DNA from: JAUSIF01 sp963711595
Lineage (GTDB): Bacteria; Pseudomonadota; Alphaproteobacteria; Rhizobiales; Xanthobacteraceae
NCBI GenBank assembly: GCA_963711595.1
Contig: CAVQER010000001.1
Coordinates: 62,001 to 126,000, forward strand
DNA length: 64,000 nt
Direction of reading: 5' to 3'
Shown: piece by piece, positions 24,854 to 32,452 of the stretch
Position numbering within the stretch: position 1 is the stretch's first letter
Layout of the letters: every line of letters begins with the position of its first letter
Translations under genes and position numbers: made by a program
The notes under the pieces: generated by a model
The model's input: only the letters and a program-made list of their open reading frames with translations
The model's database searches: none
What the model was told of the DNA's origin: nothing

Positions 24854-25771
24854 ATGTTTTTCAGAAAATGGCTGGCCGGTATCGGCCTTGCCGCGGCGAT
24901 CGCGCTGCCCGCCGCGGCCCAGCAGGGTCCGCTGGTCGAGGCCGAGTGGCTCGCCAAGAATCTCGAGAACCCGAAAGTTAGGGTGTTCGAGGTGAGTGTG
25001 AATCCGGGCATCTACGAGCGCGGCCATATTCCGGGCGCGGTCAATCTCAGCTGGCACACCGACCTCGTCGATCCTGTACGGCGCGATATCGTCAGTGCGG
25101 ACAACTTCAAGAAGCTCGTCGAGAAAGCGGGCGTCACCAAGGACACCACCGTCGTTCTATACGGCGACACCAACAACTGGTTCGCCGCATGGGGCGTGTG
25201 GGTGTTCAATATCTACGGTATCGACGCCAAGCTCGTCGACGGCGGCCGCAAGTATTGGGAAGACAAGGGTCTGCCGCTCGACAGCAAGACGCCGACCCCT
25301 CAGGCGAGCAAGATCGACCTTCCTGCTCCCAAGCTCGCACTGCGCGCGCGGCTCACCGACGTAAACACTGCCGTGCAGAACAAGAACGTCACGCTCGTCG
25401 ACATCCGCTCGGCCGACGAATACTCCGGCAAGATCATCGCGCCGGAAGGCATCAAGGAACTCTCGGTACGCGCGGGCCACATCCCGGGCGCCAAGAACGT
25501 GCCTTGGGGCCGCGCGGTCGACCCGCAGACCGGCAAGTTCCTGCCGAAGGAACAGCTCGCGAAGATCTATGCGGACGCCGGCATCGACGGCAAGCAGCCG
25601 ATCATCACTTACTGCCGGATAGGCGAGCGCTCCAGCCATACCTGGTTCGCGTTGGCCAAGATCCTCGGCTACAGCAACGTCCGCAACTACGACGGCTCCT
25701 GGACGGAGTACGGCAACACCGTCGGCCTGCCGATAGTCAACGTCGCCGGCACTGTCTGGCAGGGCAAATAG
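24854..25771 (+). CDS. Periplasmic sulfurtransferase (tandem rhodanese), 305 aa
   Basis: ATG 24854 follows GGGAGG. Residues 1-23 are a signal peptide (cleavage near AAAQ). Two rhodanese domains follow: an inactive one (about 27-140) and a catalytic one (about 165-300) with Cys254 in YCRIGERSSHTW, a loop of the thiosulfate sulfurtransferase type. It would move sulfane sulfur from thiosulfate or a mercapto-acid to a thiol acceptor in the periplasm. The next gene is a YeeE/YedE transporter, so the two probably act in sulfur uptake or detoxification. A terminator-like hairpin lies between them. Confidence 0.92.
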   Translation: MFFRKWLAGIGLAAAIALPAAAQQGPLVEAEWLAKNLENPKVRVFEVSVNPGIYERGHIPGAVNLSWHTDLVDPVRRDIVSADNFKKLVEKAGVTKDTTVVLYGDTNNWFAAWGVWVFNIYGIDAKLVDGGRKYWEDKGLPLDSKTPTPQASKIDLPAPKLALRARLTDVNTAVQNKNVTLVDIRSADEYSGKIIAPEGIKELSVRAGHIPGAKNVPWGRAVDPQTGKFLPKEQLAKIYADAGIDGKQPIITYCRIGERSSHTWFALAKILGYSNVRNYDGSWTEYGNTVGLPIVNVAGTVWQGK

Positions 25772-25817
25772 TCCACATCCAGCGGTGCGCTCCTTTCGGG
25801 AGCAGTGCGAATAGGTT

Positions 25818-25850
25818 AAACGCGGGCGCCGAAAGCGCCCGCGTTTTGCA
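25818..25850 (+). terminator. Rho-independent terminator between sulfurtransferase and transporter genes
   Basis: An 11-bp stem AACGCGGGCGC/GCGCCCGCGTT with a 5-base loop ends in TT. The short T run and the transporter start 14 bases further on suggest partial termination, which would give more sulfurtransferase than transporter. Confidence 0.7.
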
Positions 25851-25859
25851 TGAGACCAC

Positions 25860-27041
25860 ATGAAGCGCCCTGCTCTGCCCATCATCATCGCGCTCGCGAT
25901 CGCCGCGGCTCTCGCTTACGCGGTCTGGTCGATTGCCGCGCCGGACGCTAATTCGCGCGCCCTCGCCTTTTCGCTCGCGCTCGGCGCCGCGTTCGGCGCG
26001 GTGCTGCAACGCTCGCGCTTCTGCTTCTTCTGCCACTCACGCGATTTGCTCGAGAACGGGGACCCACGCGGGGCGCTCGCGATCCTGCTCGCGCTTGCCG
26101 TGGGCGCGGTCGGTTATGTGGTGATTTTCGGCGCGTGGCTTCCCGTGCCAATGCCGGAACGGCTACCGCCCACCGCGCACGTCGGGCCCGTCGGACCCGT
26201 GCTCGCGCTCGGAGCGTTCGCTTTCGGGATCGGAATGGCGGTGTCGGGCTCGTGCATCTCCGCGCATTTCTATCGGCTGGGCGAAGGATCGCCGACTGCG
26301 CCGTTCGCATTAATCGGTACCGCAGCGGGATTTGTCCTCGGCTTCGCCACGTGGAATCCGCTCTACCTCGCGGTCATCGCAGGATCGCCCGTGATCTGGT
26401 TGCCGCATCAGCTCGGCTACGCGGGCACGATCGCGGCCACCTCCATCGCATTGGCGCTTCTCGCCCTGCTCACGATGCGTGCGAGCCGGCTCAAGCTGAA
26501 GCCGCGCGACGGCGGCAAGCTCGATCTCGAGCGCGTGCTGTGCTCCGTATTCGTCAACCGCTGGCCTGCGTATGTCGGCGGCCTCGCCGTCGGGGTTCTC
26601 TCGGCGGCCGCATATTTGCGCGTGGCGCCGCTCGGTGTCACGGCGGAGCTCGGCAGTCTTGCGCGAACGGCCGCGGCCGACGCCGGCCTTCTGCCCTCGA
26701 CGTTGCATGGCCTCGACAGTTTTCGCGGCTGCGTGACCGTGGTGAAGCAGGCGCTGCTTTCGAACAACGGCCTCTTCATCGCCGGCCTCGTTCTCGCGAG
26801 CTTCGCAACTGCGATCGTCGCCGGCGACTTCAAACCGCGCATGCCGAGGATCGATGAGATCTGGCGCGGGATACTGGGCGGCGTGCTGATGGGCTGGGGC
26901 GCGATGGTCGCCCTGGGCTGTACCGTGGGCGTACTGCTGTCCGGCATACACGCGGGCGCGCTCTCCGGCTGGATCTTTCTCGTCTTCTGCTTTGCCGGCG
27001 TCGCCGGCGGTTTGTGGGCACGACGCCGCTTGGCATTTTGA
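25860..27041 (+). CDS. YeeE/YedE-family sulfur transporter, 393 aa
   Basis: A membrane protein of about ten helices with the family's cysteine-bearing repeats: QRSRFCFFCHSRD near residue 53, GMAVSGSCISAHFYRLGEGS near 125, and GAMVALGCTVGVLLSGIHAG near the C-terminus. Characterised members (TsuA) import thiosulfate by relaying it along conserved cysteines. The pairing with a periplasmic rhodanese agrees with thiosulfate or sulfane-sulfur uptake. The start at 25860 lies just after the preceding hairpin, and no better RBS-supported start is seen. Confidence 0.88.
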   Translation: MKRPALPIIIALAIAAALAYAVWSIAAPDANSRALAFSLALGAAFGAVLQRSRFCFFCHSRDLLENGDPRGALAILLALAVGAVGYVVIFGAWLPVPMPERLPPTAHVGPVGPVLALGAFAFGIGMAVSGSCISAHFYRLGEGSPTAPFALIGTAAGFVLGFATWNPLYLAVIAGSPVIWLPHQLGYAGTIAATSIALALLALLTMRASRLKLKPRDGGKLDLERVLCSVFVNRWPAYVGGLAVGVLSAAAYLRVAPLGVTAELGSLARTAAADAGLLPSTLHGLDSFRGCVTVVKQALLSNNGLFIAGLVLASFATAIVAGDFKPRMPRIDEIWRGILGGVLMGWGAMVALGCTVGVLLSGIHAGALSGWIFLVFCFAGVAGGLWARRRLAF

Positions 27042-27101
27042 ACGGAATAACCGCGCAGATGGGGCGTTCTTGTTCGGCGTGCACCGGACTGGGAGCCTTC
27101 C

Positions 27102-27995
27102 TTGTATAGCATTTCACTCGATGCGCCCAATTGCCCGATCGCGATTGCGCGCGCGGCGCAGCTGCGGAAGGTTGCCAGCTATTACAGATGGCTGGATCGC
27201 TGGGTCCGCTGGAGCCGCACGGTCCGGCCGTATTCGGGTTTCGACAGCCTCACGGTACACCGGCTGCTTGACGATCCGGAGACGGGGTCCAATGGACCGT
27301 TCGTTCTTCATCGCCTGATGCTCGAAGGGATCAAGCTGCCGCATGATCCACACGTGCTCGATGCCGGCAGCGGATACGGCGGCACCGCGTTCGATCTTCA
27401 GCCGAAGATCGGCGGGCATTGGCTCGGACTGACAATTTCGCAAACCCAGATCGAACGCGCACGCGGCGAGGCGAAACGGCGTGGGTTGAGTGACCGCATT
27501 CAATTTGCCCTGCAATCCTACAACTCGCCGCTCGCCGCCTCGTTCGACCTCATCATCGGCATCGAGAGCCTCGTGCATTCAAGCCACCCGCCTTCCACGA
27601 TCGACAATCTTGCGCACCATCTCAGGAAGGGCGGCCACTTCGTTCTCGTTGATGACATGCCCGTTAAATCACTACCGGAGAAGCTCGTTAGCGACGTCGC
27701 GGAGGCGAAACGCATGTGGCGTTGTCCAGTCATGCCGACCGAACAAGGCTGGCGCGCCGTGTTTGAAGCCGCCGGACTGGAAATCGTTCGCTCCCTGGAC
27801 CTTTCGAAACTCGTTTATCATCGACCGGTTGAGGAGATGACGCGCCAGATCGAGCGCGACCGCCGACGCGCAAAATTGCTCGGGTGGAGCGGGCTGCGGA
27901 TGATTCCGGAAGCAAACGTCGGCGGGTTGTTGTTGGAGCGGCTGGCGACGCAGGGCGTCATGCAATACCGCGTGCTGGTGGGACGGAAGTCTTAG
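27102..27995 (+). CDS. SAM-dependent methyltransferase, 297 aa
   Basis: A class I methyltransferase. Motif I is VLDAGSGYGGTAFDL (about residues 86-100), the acidic strand-2 end is LGLTISQTQIERA, and the later strand region reads FDLIIGIESLVHS. The layout, with a Q-T-Q-I-E-R-A helix after motif I, resembles small-molecule O/N/C-methyltransferases such as sterol or tocopherol types. The start is a TTG with GGGAG upstream. The product is 4 bases from the convergent end of holC (overlapping stops). Confidence 0.85.
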   Translation: MYSISLDAPNCPIAIARAAQLRKVASYYRWLDRWVRWSRTVRPYSGFDSLTVHRLLDDPETGSNGPFVLHRLMLEGIKLPHDPHVLDAGSGYGGTAFDLQPKIGGHWLGLTISQTQIERARGEAKRRGLSDRIQFALQSYNSPLAASFDLIIGIESLVHSSHPPSTIDNLAHHLRKGGHFVLVDDMPVKSLPEKLVSDVAEAKRMWRCPVMPTEQGWRAVFEAAGLEIVRSLDLSKLVYHRPVEEMTRQIERDRRRAKLLGWSGLRMIPEANVGGLLLERLATQGVMQYRVLVGRKS

Positions 27996-28444
27996 CCTGC
28001 CTTCTTCTGCCAGCGACCGTCCTTGTCCTGCTGCCAGTAGGTGACCTCGAAGCCGGCGCCCTGTGCTTCCTTCCAGTTGTCGCGTGCGGCCTCGACCGCG
28101 TCCGGATCGTTACCGTCGAAGAGATAAATCGCCCGCTTATAGGACCCAATATCGTCCGCGTTCGCGCCGTCGATGAAGAAGCGCACCTCGGCTTTGTTCG
28201 GATTGTCCGCCCGGGTCGTCAGCACGACGGGTGTCGCAGCGGCCTCCGCCTCGCGGTCCCTGCCGTGCGGCAGGAAACTGTCCTCGCGATAGGTCCAGAG
28301 CAGCGCGTCGAGTGCGTCCACGCGCTCGTCCGTGCCCGCTTGCACGACGCAACGCCACCCGCGTTCGAGACATTTCTCGATCAGTTGCGGCAGCGCCTTT
28401 TCCAGCGGCTGCCGTTGCAGGTGATAGAAATGAACCTCCGTCAT
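27992..28444 (-). CDS. holC: DNA polymerase III subunit chi, 150 aa
   Basis: Chi links the clamp loader to SSB. The family sequence is recognisable: MTEVHFYHLQRQPLEKALPQ at the N-terminus, GWRCVVQAGTDERVDALD, LWTYREDSFLPHG, and VRFFIDGA. Length fits. It lies downstream of pepA on the same strand, with a palindromic repeat between them; the pepA-holC order is widely conserved. Confidence 0.95.
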   Translation of the reverse strand: MTEVHFYHLQRQPLEKALPQLIEKCLERGWRCVVQAGTDERVDALDALLWTYREDSFLPHGRDREAEAAATPVVLTTRADNPNKAEVRFFIDGANADDIGSYKRAIYLFDGNDPDAVEAARDNWKEAQGAGFEVTYWQQDKDGRWQKKAG

Positions 28445-28455
28445 CGGTTTTGTCC

Positions 28456-28538
28456 GTCATCCCGGCCGAAGCCGCCAAGGCGGCGGAGAGCCGGGATCGC
28501 GATCCCGGGTCTCGGCCTTTGGCCTCGCCCGGGATGAC
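28456..28538. repeat. Palindromic intergenic repeat (GTCATCCCGG...CCGGGATGAC)
   Basis: The outer arms GTCATCCCGG and its near complement enclose smaller inner hairpins (GCCGCC AAG GGCGGC; CCGGGATCGCGATCCCGG; GGCCTTTGGCC). It lies between pepA and holC on one transcript, where it may stabilise or attenuate mRNA. Confidence 0.8.
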
Positions 28539-28543
28539 AAGCG

Positions 28544-30047
28544 TCACTTCTCGTAGTGCTCTGCGATCAGCCGATCGAGAAGCCGCACGCCCCAACCCGG
28601 TCCCCAGCTCTGGTTGATGTCGGACGGCTGCACGCCCATTGCCGTTCCGGCGATGTCGAGATGCGCCCATGGCGTCTTGTCGACGAAGCGCTGGAGGAAC
28701 TGCGCGGCGGTGATCGAGCCCCCGTAGCGGCTGCCGGTATTCTTCATGTCGGCGAACTTCGAATCGATCATCTTGTCGAACTCGGGTCCGAGCGGCATGC
28801 GCCACACACGCTCTCCGGTTTCCTCGCCAGTCTGCACGAGGCGCTTCGAAAGCTTGTCGTCGTTGGAAAAGAGCCCGGCATATTCCTGCCCCAGCGAGAC
28901 CATGATCGCGCCCGTGAGCGTCGCGAGATCGATCATGAATTTCGGCTTGAAGCGATCTTTCACGTACCAAAGCACGTCCGCGAGCACGAGGCGGCCCTCG
29001 GCATCCGTGTTGATGATCTCGATCGTCTGACCGGACATCGATTTCACGATGTCACCCGGCCGCTGCGCAGTGCCGCTCGGCATGTTCTCAACGACGCCAA
29101 TTGCGCCGACGACGTTCACTTTCGCCTTGCGCGCGGCAAGCGCGTGCATGAGGCCGACGACGCAGGCCGCTCCGGCCATATCGCCCTTCATGTCTTCCAT
29201 GCTGGCGGCCGGCTTGATCGAGACACCTCCAGAGTCGAAGCAGAACTCCCTTGCCGATGATCGCGACGGGCTCCTCGCTTTTCTTGCCGCCGTTCCAGCG
29301 CATGATCACCGTGCGGCTCTCATGCGCGGAGCCCTGGCCCACTCCCAGCAGCGCGCCCATGCCGAGCTTCGTCATCGCCTTCACGTCGAGCACTTCGACC
29401 GAGACGCCGAGTTTTTTCAGCTGCGACGCCCGGCGCGCGAACTCGACGGGGAACAGCACGTTCGGCGGTTCGTTCACCAGATCGCGCGCGTTGATCACGC
29501 CGCCAGCGATCGCGTCGCGTTCCACCCAGGACTTGCGCACGGCAGCGGCGCCGCTCACGACAAGAGAAATCGCGGCCTGTGGCGCTTTCTCCTTTTCGTC
29601 GTCGTCCTTCTTCTTCGTCTTGTAACGGTCGAAGCGGTACGCGCGGAGCTTCATGCCGAGCGTAAAGTCAGCGGCGTTGTCCGGTCCAACTTTGCCATCG
29701 GCGAGATCCAAAATCACGGCCACGGATTTCGCGGCGGGCGGAATTTTCGCCATTACCGCGCCCCCGAGCTTGGGCCAATCCGCGGCTTTCAGTTCCTTCG
29801 GCTTGCCGGTCCCCATGACGATGAGCCGATCGGCCTTGAGACCGGCCGGACCGATCAGCTCCAGCGCCTTGCTCTTTTTGCCCTTGAAGCGGTCGACCTT
29901 GCTTGCCCGGTCTACGAGGTCGCGAACCGGCGCAATCGCCCGGGTCGCGGTGCGGCCGAATCGGAGGCCGTCATCGGTTAGGACCACCAAGACCCCGGTA
30001 TCCGCGGGGGGCTGATCCACAAAGGAGATTTCGGGCATTTCGGCCAT
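28544..30047 (-). pseudogene. pepA: Leucyl aminopeptidase (PepA), frameshifted
   Basis: This dinuclear-metal M17 aminopeptidase is about 500 residues when restored. The N-terminal domain and the start of the catalytic domain read from 30047 (MAEMPEISFVDQPPADTG) to about 29244 (VAIIGKGV). The catalytic remainder continues in a different frame to 28544, with the signature NTDAEGRLVLADVL and MEDMKGDMAGAACVVGLMHA. One extra base near 29243 (GTT-C-TGC) breaks the frame exactly before the first metal-ligand segment (CFDSGG). All other motifs are intact. PepA is highly conserved but not essential in the species tested. Confidence 0.88.
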
Positions 30048-30196
30048 GATTTGGGGGCTCCGCGCGCCTGTGAAGCCACCCTCTTAGCCGATCCCCAGTG
30101 GGGCTGTAAGACGCCGTGAGGCAGCCGTATTTAGGCCCCAGCTTGAGTCTTCAAGGGACGGGCCGCGGTGGGGGGAAAGCCGCGCGACGGGGACGT

Positions 30197-31348
30197 ATGG
30201 GTCGGCTCGATCGTTACATTCTATTGACCGCGGGGGGCGCCTTCACGGCGGTCCTGGTCGTCCTCACCGGCATGGTGTGGGTGACGACCGCATTGCGCCG
30301 GTTCGATCTGCTCACCAGCCAAGGGCAGACCGTCAAAGTCTTCCTCACCGTTACTGCCCTTTCGCTGCCGACGCTCATGGTCGTGGTGGCACCGATCGCC
30401 CTGTTCCTCGCAATCGTCTACACGCTGCACAAGCTCAACTCAAACTCCGAACTCGTCGCCATGAGTGCAGCGGGCGTCAGTCCTTGGCACCTGCTGCGCG
30501 CACCGCTCGCGTTTTCCGTCGCCGTCGCAATCGTCTCAACACTCGTGAGCGCAGACTACGGGCCGCGCAGTCTGCGCTCCCTGCGCGACCAGATCTCGAT
30601 GGTGAACGCGGACATCGTGACCAACGTTGCGGTGCCCGGTCGCTTCACGGCGATCGAACGGGGGCTCACCTTCCATGTGCGCGAGCGTGCGCCGGGCGGC
30701 GTTCTGCTGGGTATTTTCATCAACGACGAACGTGACCGTACGCAGGCGACCACTTACATCGCTGAGCGTGGCCGGATGATCCCTTCGGGGTCGGTTCTCA
30801 TCCTTGTGCTCGAGCAAGGTTCGATCCAGCGAAGTGGCGGGCGCAATTCCTCGATCGTCGAATTCGACAAATACGGTTTCGATCTTTCGCAATTCGACGC
30901 AGCGGCCTCGGCGAGCCTCGAGAAGGCGAGTTTCCGCGGCTTGGCGGAGCTGCTTTGGCCGGCGCCCGACGACAAGGCGTATATCGCCGACGCGCCGCGA
31001 TATCGCGTCGAGCTGCACAAGCGGCTCTCGACGCCGCTCTACCCGATTGCGGCCTTCGTGATCGCGTTCGCATTCCTCGGTAGTCCGCGCACCACGCGGC
31101 AGAGCCGCGGGCTCTCCATCGTCGGCGCGGCGACTGCGTTCATGGCGGTGGAGATCGTGGGCCTTGGATCGGGGGGCCTCGTAGAGCGCACACCGCTTGC
31201 CGCTCCGTTGCCTTACATCTTCCCGATCGTTGCAATTGCGGCCGGGTTGTTTGTGATCCTGAACAACATCGAGACACGCGTGCCTTTGCCTTTGCAACGC
31301 CTCGCCGACGCAATCTCCGCGCGCGTCGAGCGGATGAGCAACGCCTGA
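30197..31348 (+). CDS. lptF: LPS export permease LptF, 383 aa
   Basis: One of the two membrane subunits of the LptB2FG lipopolysaccharide transporter. Six helices are visible: three at the N-terminus (residues 10-30, 50-75, 100-120), a periplasmic jellyroll region (about 125-260), then three at the C-terminus. The family sequence LYTLHKLNSNSELVAMSAAGVS (coupling helix) is present in the form HKLNSNSELVAM. ATG 30197 follows GGGGACG. It is followed 9 bases later by lptG, the paralogous partner. Confidence 0.94.
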   Translation: MGRLDRYILLTAGGAFTAVLVVLTGMVWVTTALRRFDLLTSQGQTVKVFLTVTALSLPTLMVVVAPIALFLAIVYTLHKLNSNSELVAMSAAGVSPWHLLRAPLAFSVAVAIVSTLVSADYGPRSLRSLRDQISMVNADIVTNVAVPGRFTAIERGLTFHVRERAPGGVLLGIFINDERDRTQATTYIAERGRMIPSGSVLILVLEQGSIQRSGGRNSSIVEFDKYGFDLSQFDAAASASLEKASFRGLAELLWPAPDDKAYIADAPRYRVELHKRLSTPLYPIAAFVIAFAFLGSPRTTRQSRGLSIVGAATAFMAVEIVGLGSGGLVERTPLAAPLPYIFPIVAIAAGLFVILNNIETRVPLPLQRLADAISARVERMSNA

Positions 31349-31357
31349 GGCCCGCGC

Positions 31358-32452
31358 ATGCTCGCATTCGGGACCATGGGTCGCTACTTCGGTCGCCGCT
31401 TCTTCGGCGCGGTGATCGTCGTGTTCTTTTCTTGCGTTGGCCTCATCGCACTCGTCGACTTTCTCGAGCTGACGCGGCGTTTCGGCGATCGTCCCAATGC
31501 GTCGCTGTTCAACCTCGGCTACCTGGTGCTTCTGCGCCTGCCGGCCTTCACCGAACAATTGCTGCCGTTCGCCGTGCTGCTCGGTGCGATGGCGACGTTC
31601 CTCACCTTCTCGCGTCGGCTGGAATTTGTGATCGCGCGTTCCGCCGGTCTCTCGGTCTGGCAGTTCACCGGTTCGGCTGCCGCGGTCGCGCTCGCCGTCG
31701 GCATATTCGCCGTCACGGTCTACAACCCGATGTCGGCGGCCATGAAGGAAGAAGCGAACCAGTTCGAGGCGACGCTCGCCAACGACCGCAAAACGCTATT
31801 TCAGGGCGGACGGGACGGAATTTGGGTTCGCCAGCAGAGCGTCGACGGTCAGTCGATCCTCAACGCCCGGGCAGGTACCGAGGGAGGACGCCGGCTTACC
31901 GGGGTCAAGATCTATTCGTTCGATCGCACTGGCAGGTTCGTCGAGCGCGTCGAGGCGCGTGGCGCATTGCTCGAGCCCGGCAACTGGGTTCTGGAAGATG
32001 CACAAGTGCACGGGGTCGGGACCGAATCGCAGCACTATGATACCTATCTCGTCAGCACCAATCTCACGCTCGAGCAGGTGCGCGGCCGCCTCGCCAGCCC
32101 GGACTCCCTTTCGTTCTGGAATTTGCCCGAAGTCATCGAGGCCACAGAGCGGGCCGGGCTGCGGACCGAACGCTATCGTCTGCAGTACCAAGCATTGCTG
32201 GCCCGCCCGCTCCTCCTGATCGCCATGGTGGTCATCGCCGCAGTCGTCAGCCTGCGCGTGTTTCGCTTCGGCGGTATCGGAAAGATGATCGTTGGTGGCG
32301 TGGTCGCCGGTTTTTTGCTCTATGTGGTGTCGAGACTGGCTGAGGAACTCGGCGAAGGCGGGATTATCCACCCCGTCGCCGCCGCGTGGTTCCCGGCTGT
32401 TTTCGGCTCGTTAATGGGTTGCTTGGTCTTACTGTACCAAGAGGACGGGTGA
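31358..32452 (+). CDS. lptG: LPS export permease LptG, 364 aa
   Basis: Partner of LptF in the inner-membrane LPS extractor. Same topology, with FSRRLEFVIARSAGLSVWQF as the coupling-helix region and the C-terminal GIGKMIVGGVVAGFLLYVVS. ATG 31358; an internal ATG at 31376 (MGRYFGRRFF) is an alternative start. Its stop overlaps the ATG of lptD (TGATG), so the inner- and outer-membrane Lpt parts are coupled. Confidence 0.94.
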   Translation: MLAFGTMGRYFGRRFFGAVIVVFFSCVGLIALVDFLELTRRFGDRPNASLFNLGYLVLLRLPAFTEQLLPFAVLLGAMATFLTFSRRLEFVIARSAGLSVWQFTGSAAAVALAVGIFAVTVYNPMSAAMKEEANQFEATLANDRKTLFQGGRDGIWVRQQSVDGQSILNARAGTEGGRRLTGVKIYSFDRTGRFVERVEARGALLEPGNWVLEDAQVHGVGTESQHYDTYLVSTNLTLEQVRGRLASPDSLSFWNLPEVIEATERAGLRTERYRLQYQALLARPLLLIAMVVIAAVVSLRVFRFGGIGKMIVGGVVAGFLLYVVSRLAEELGEGGIIHPVAAAWFPAVFGSLMGCLVLLYQEDG

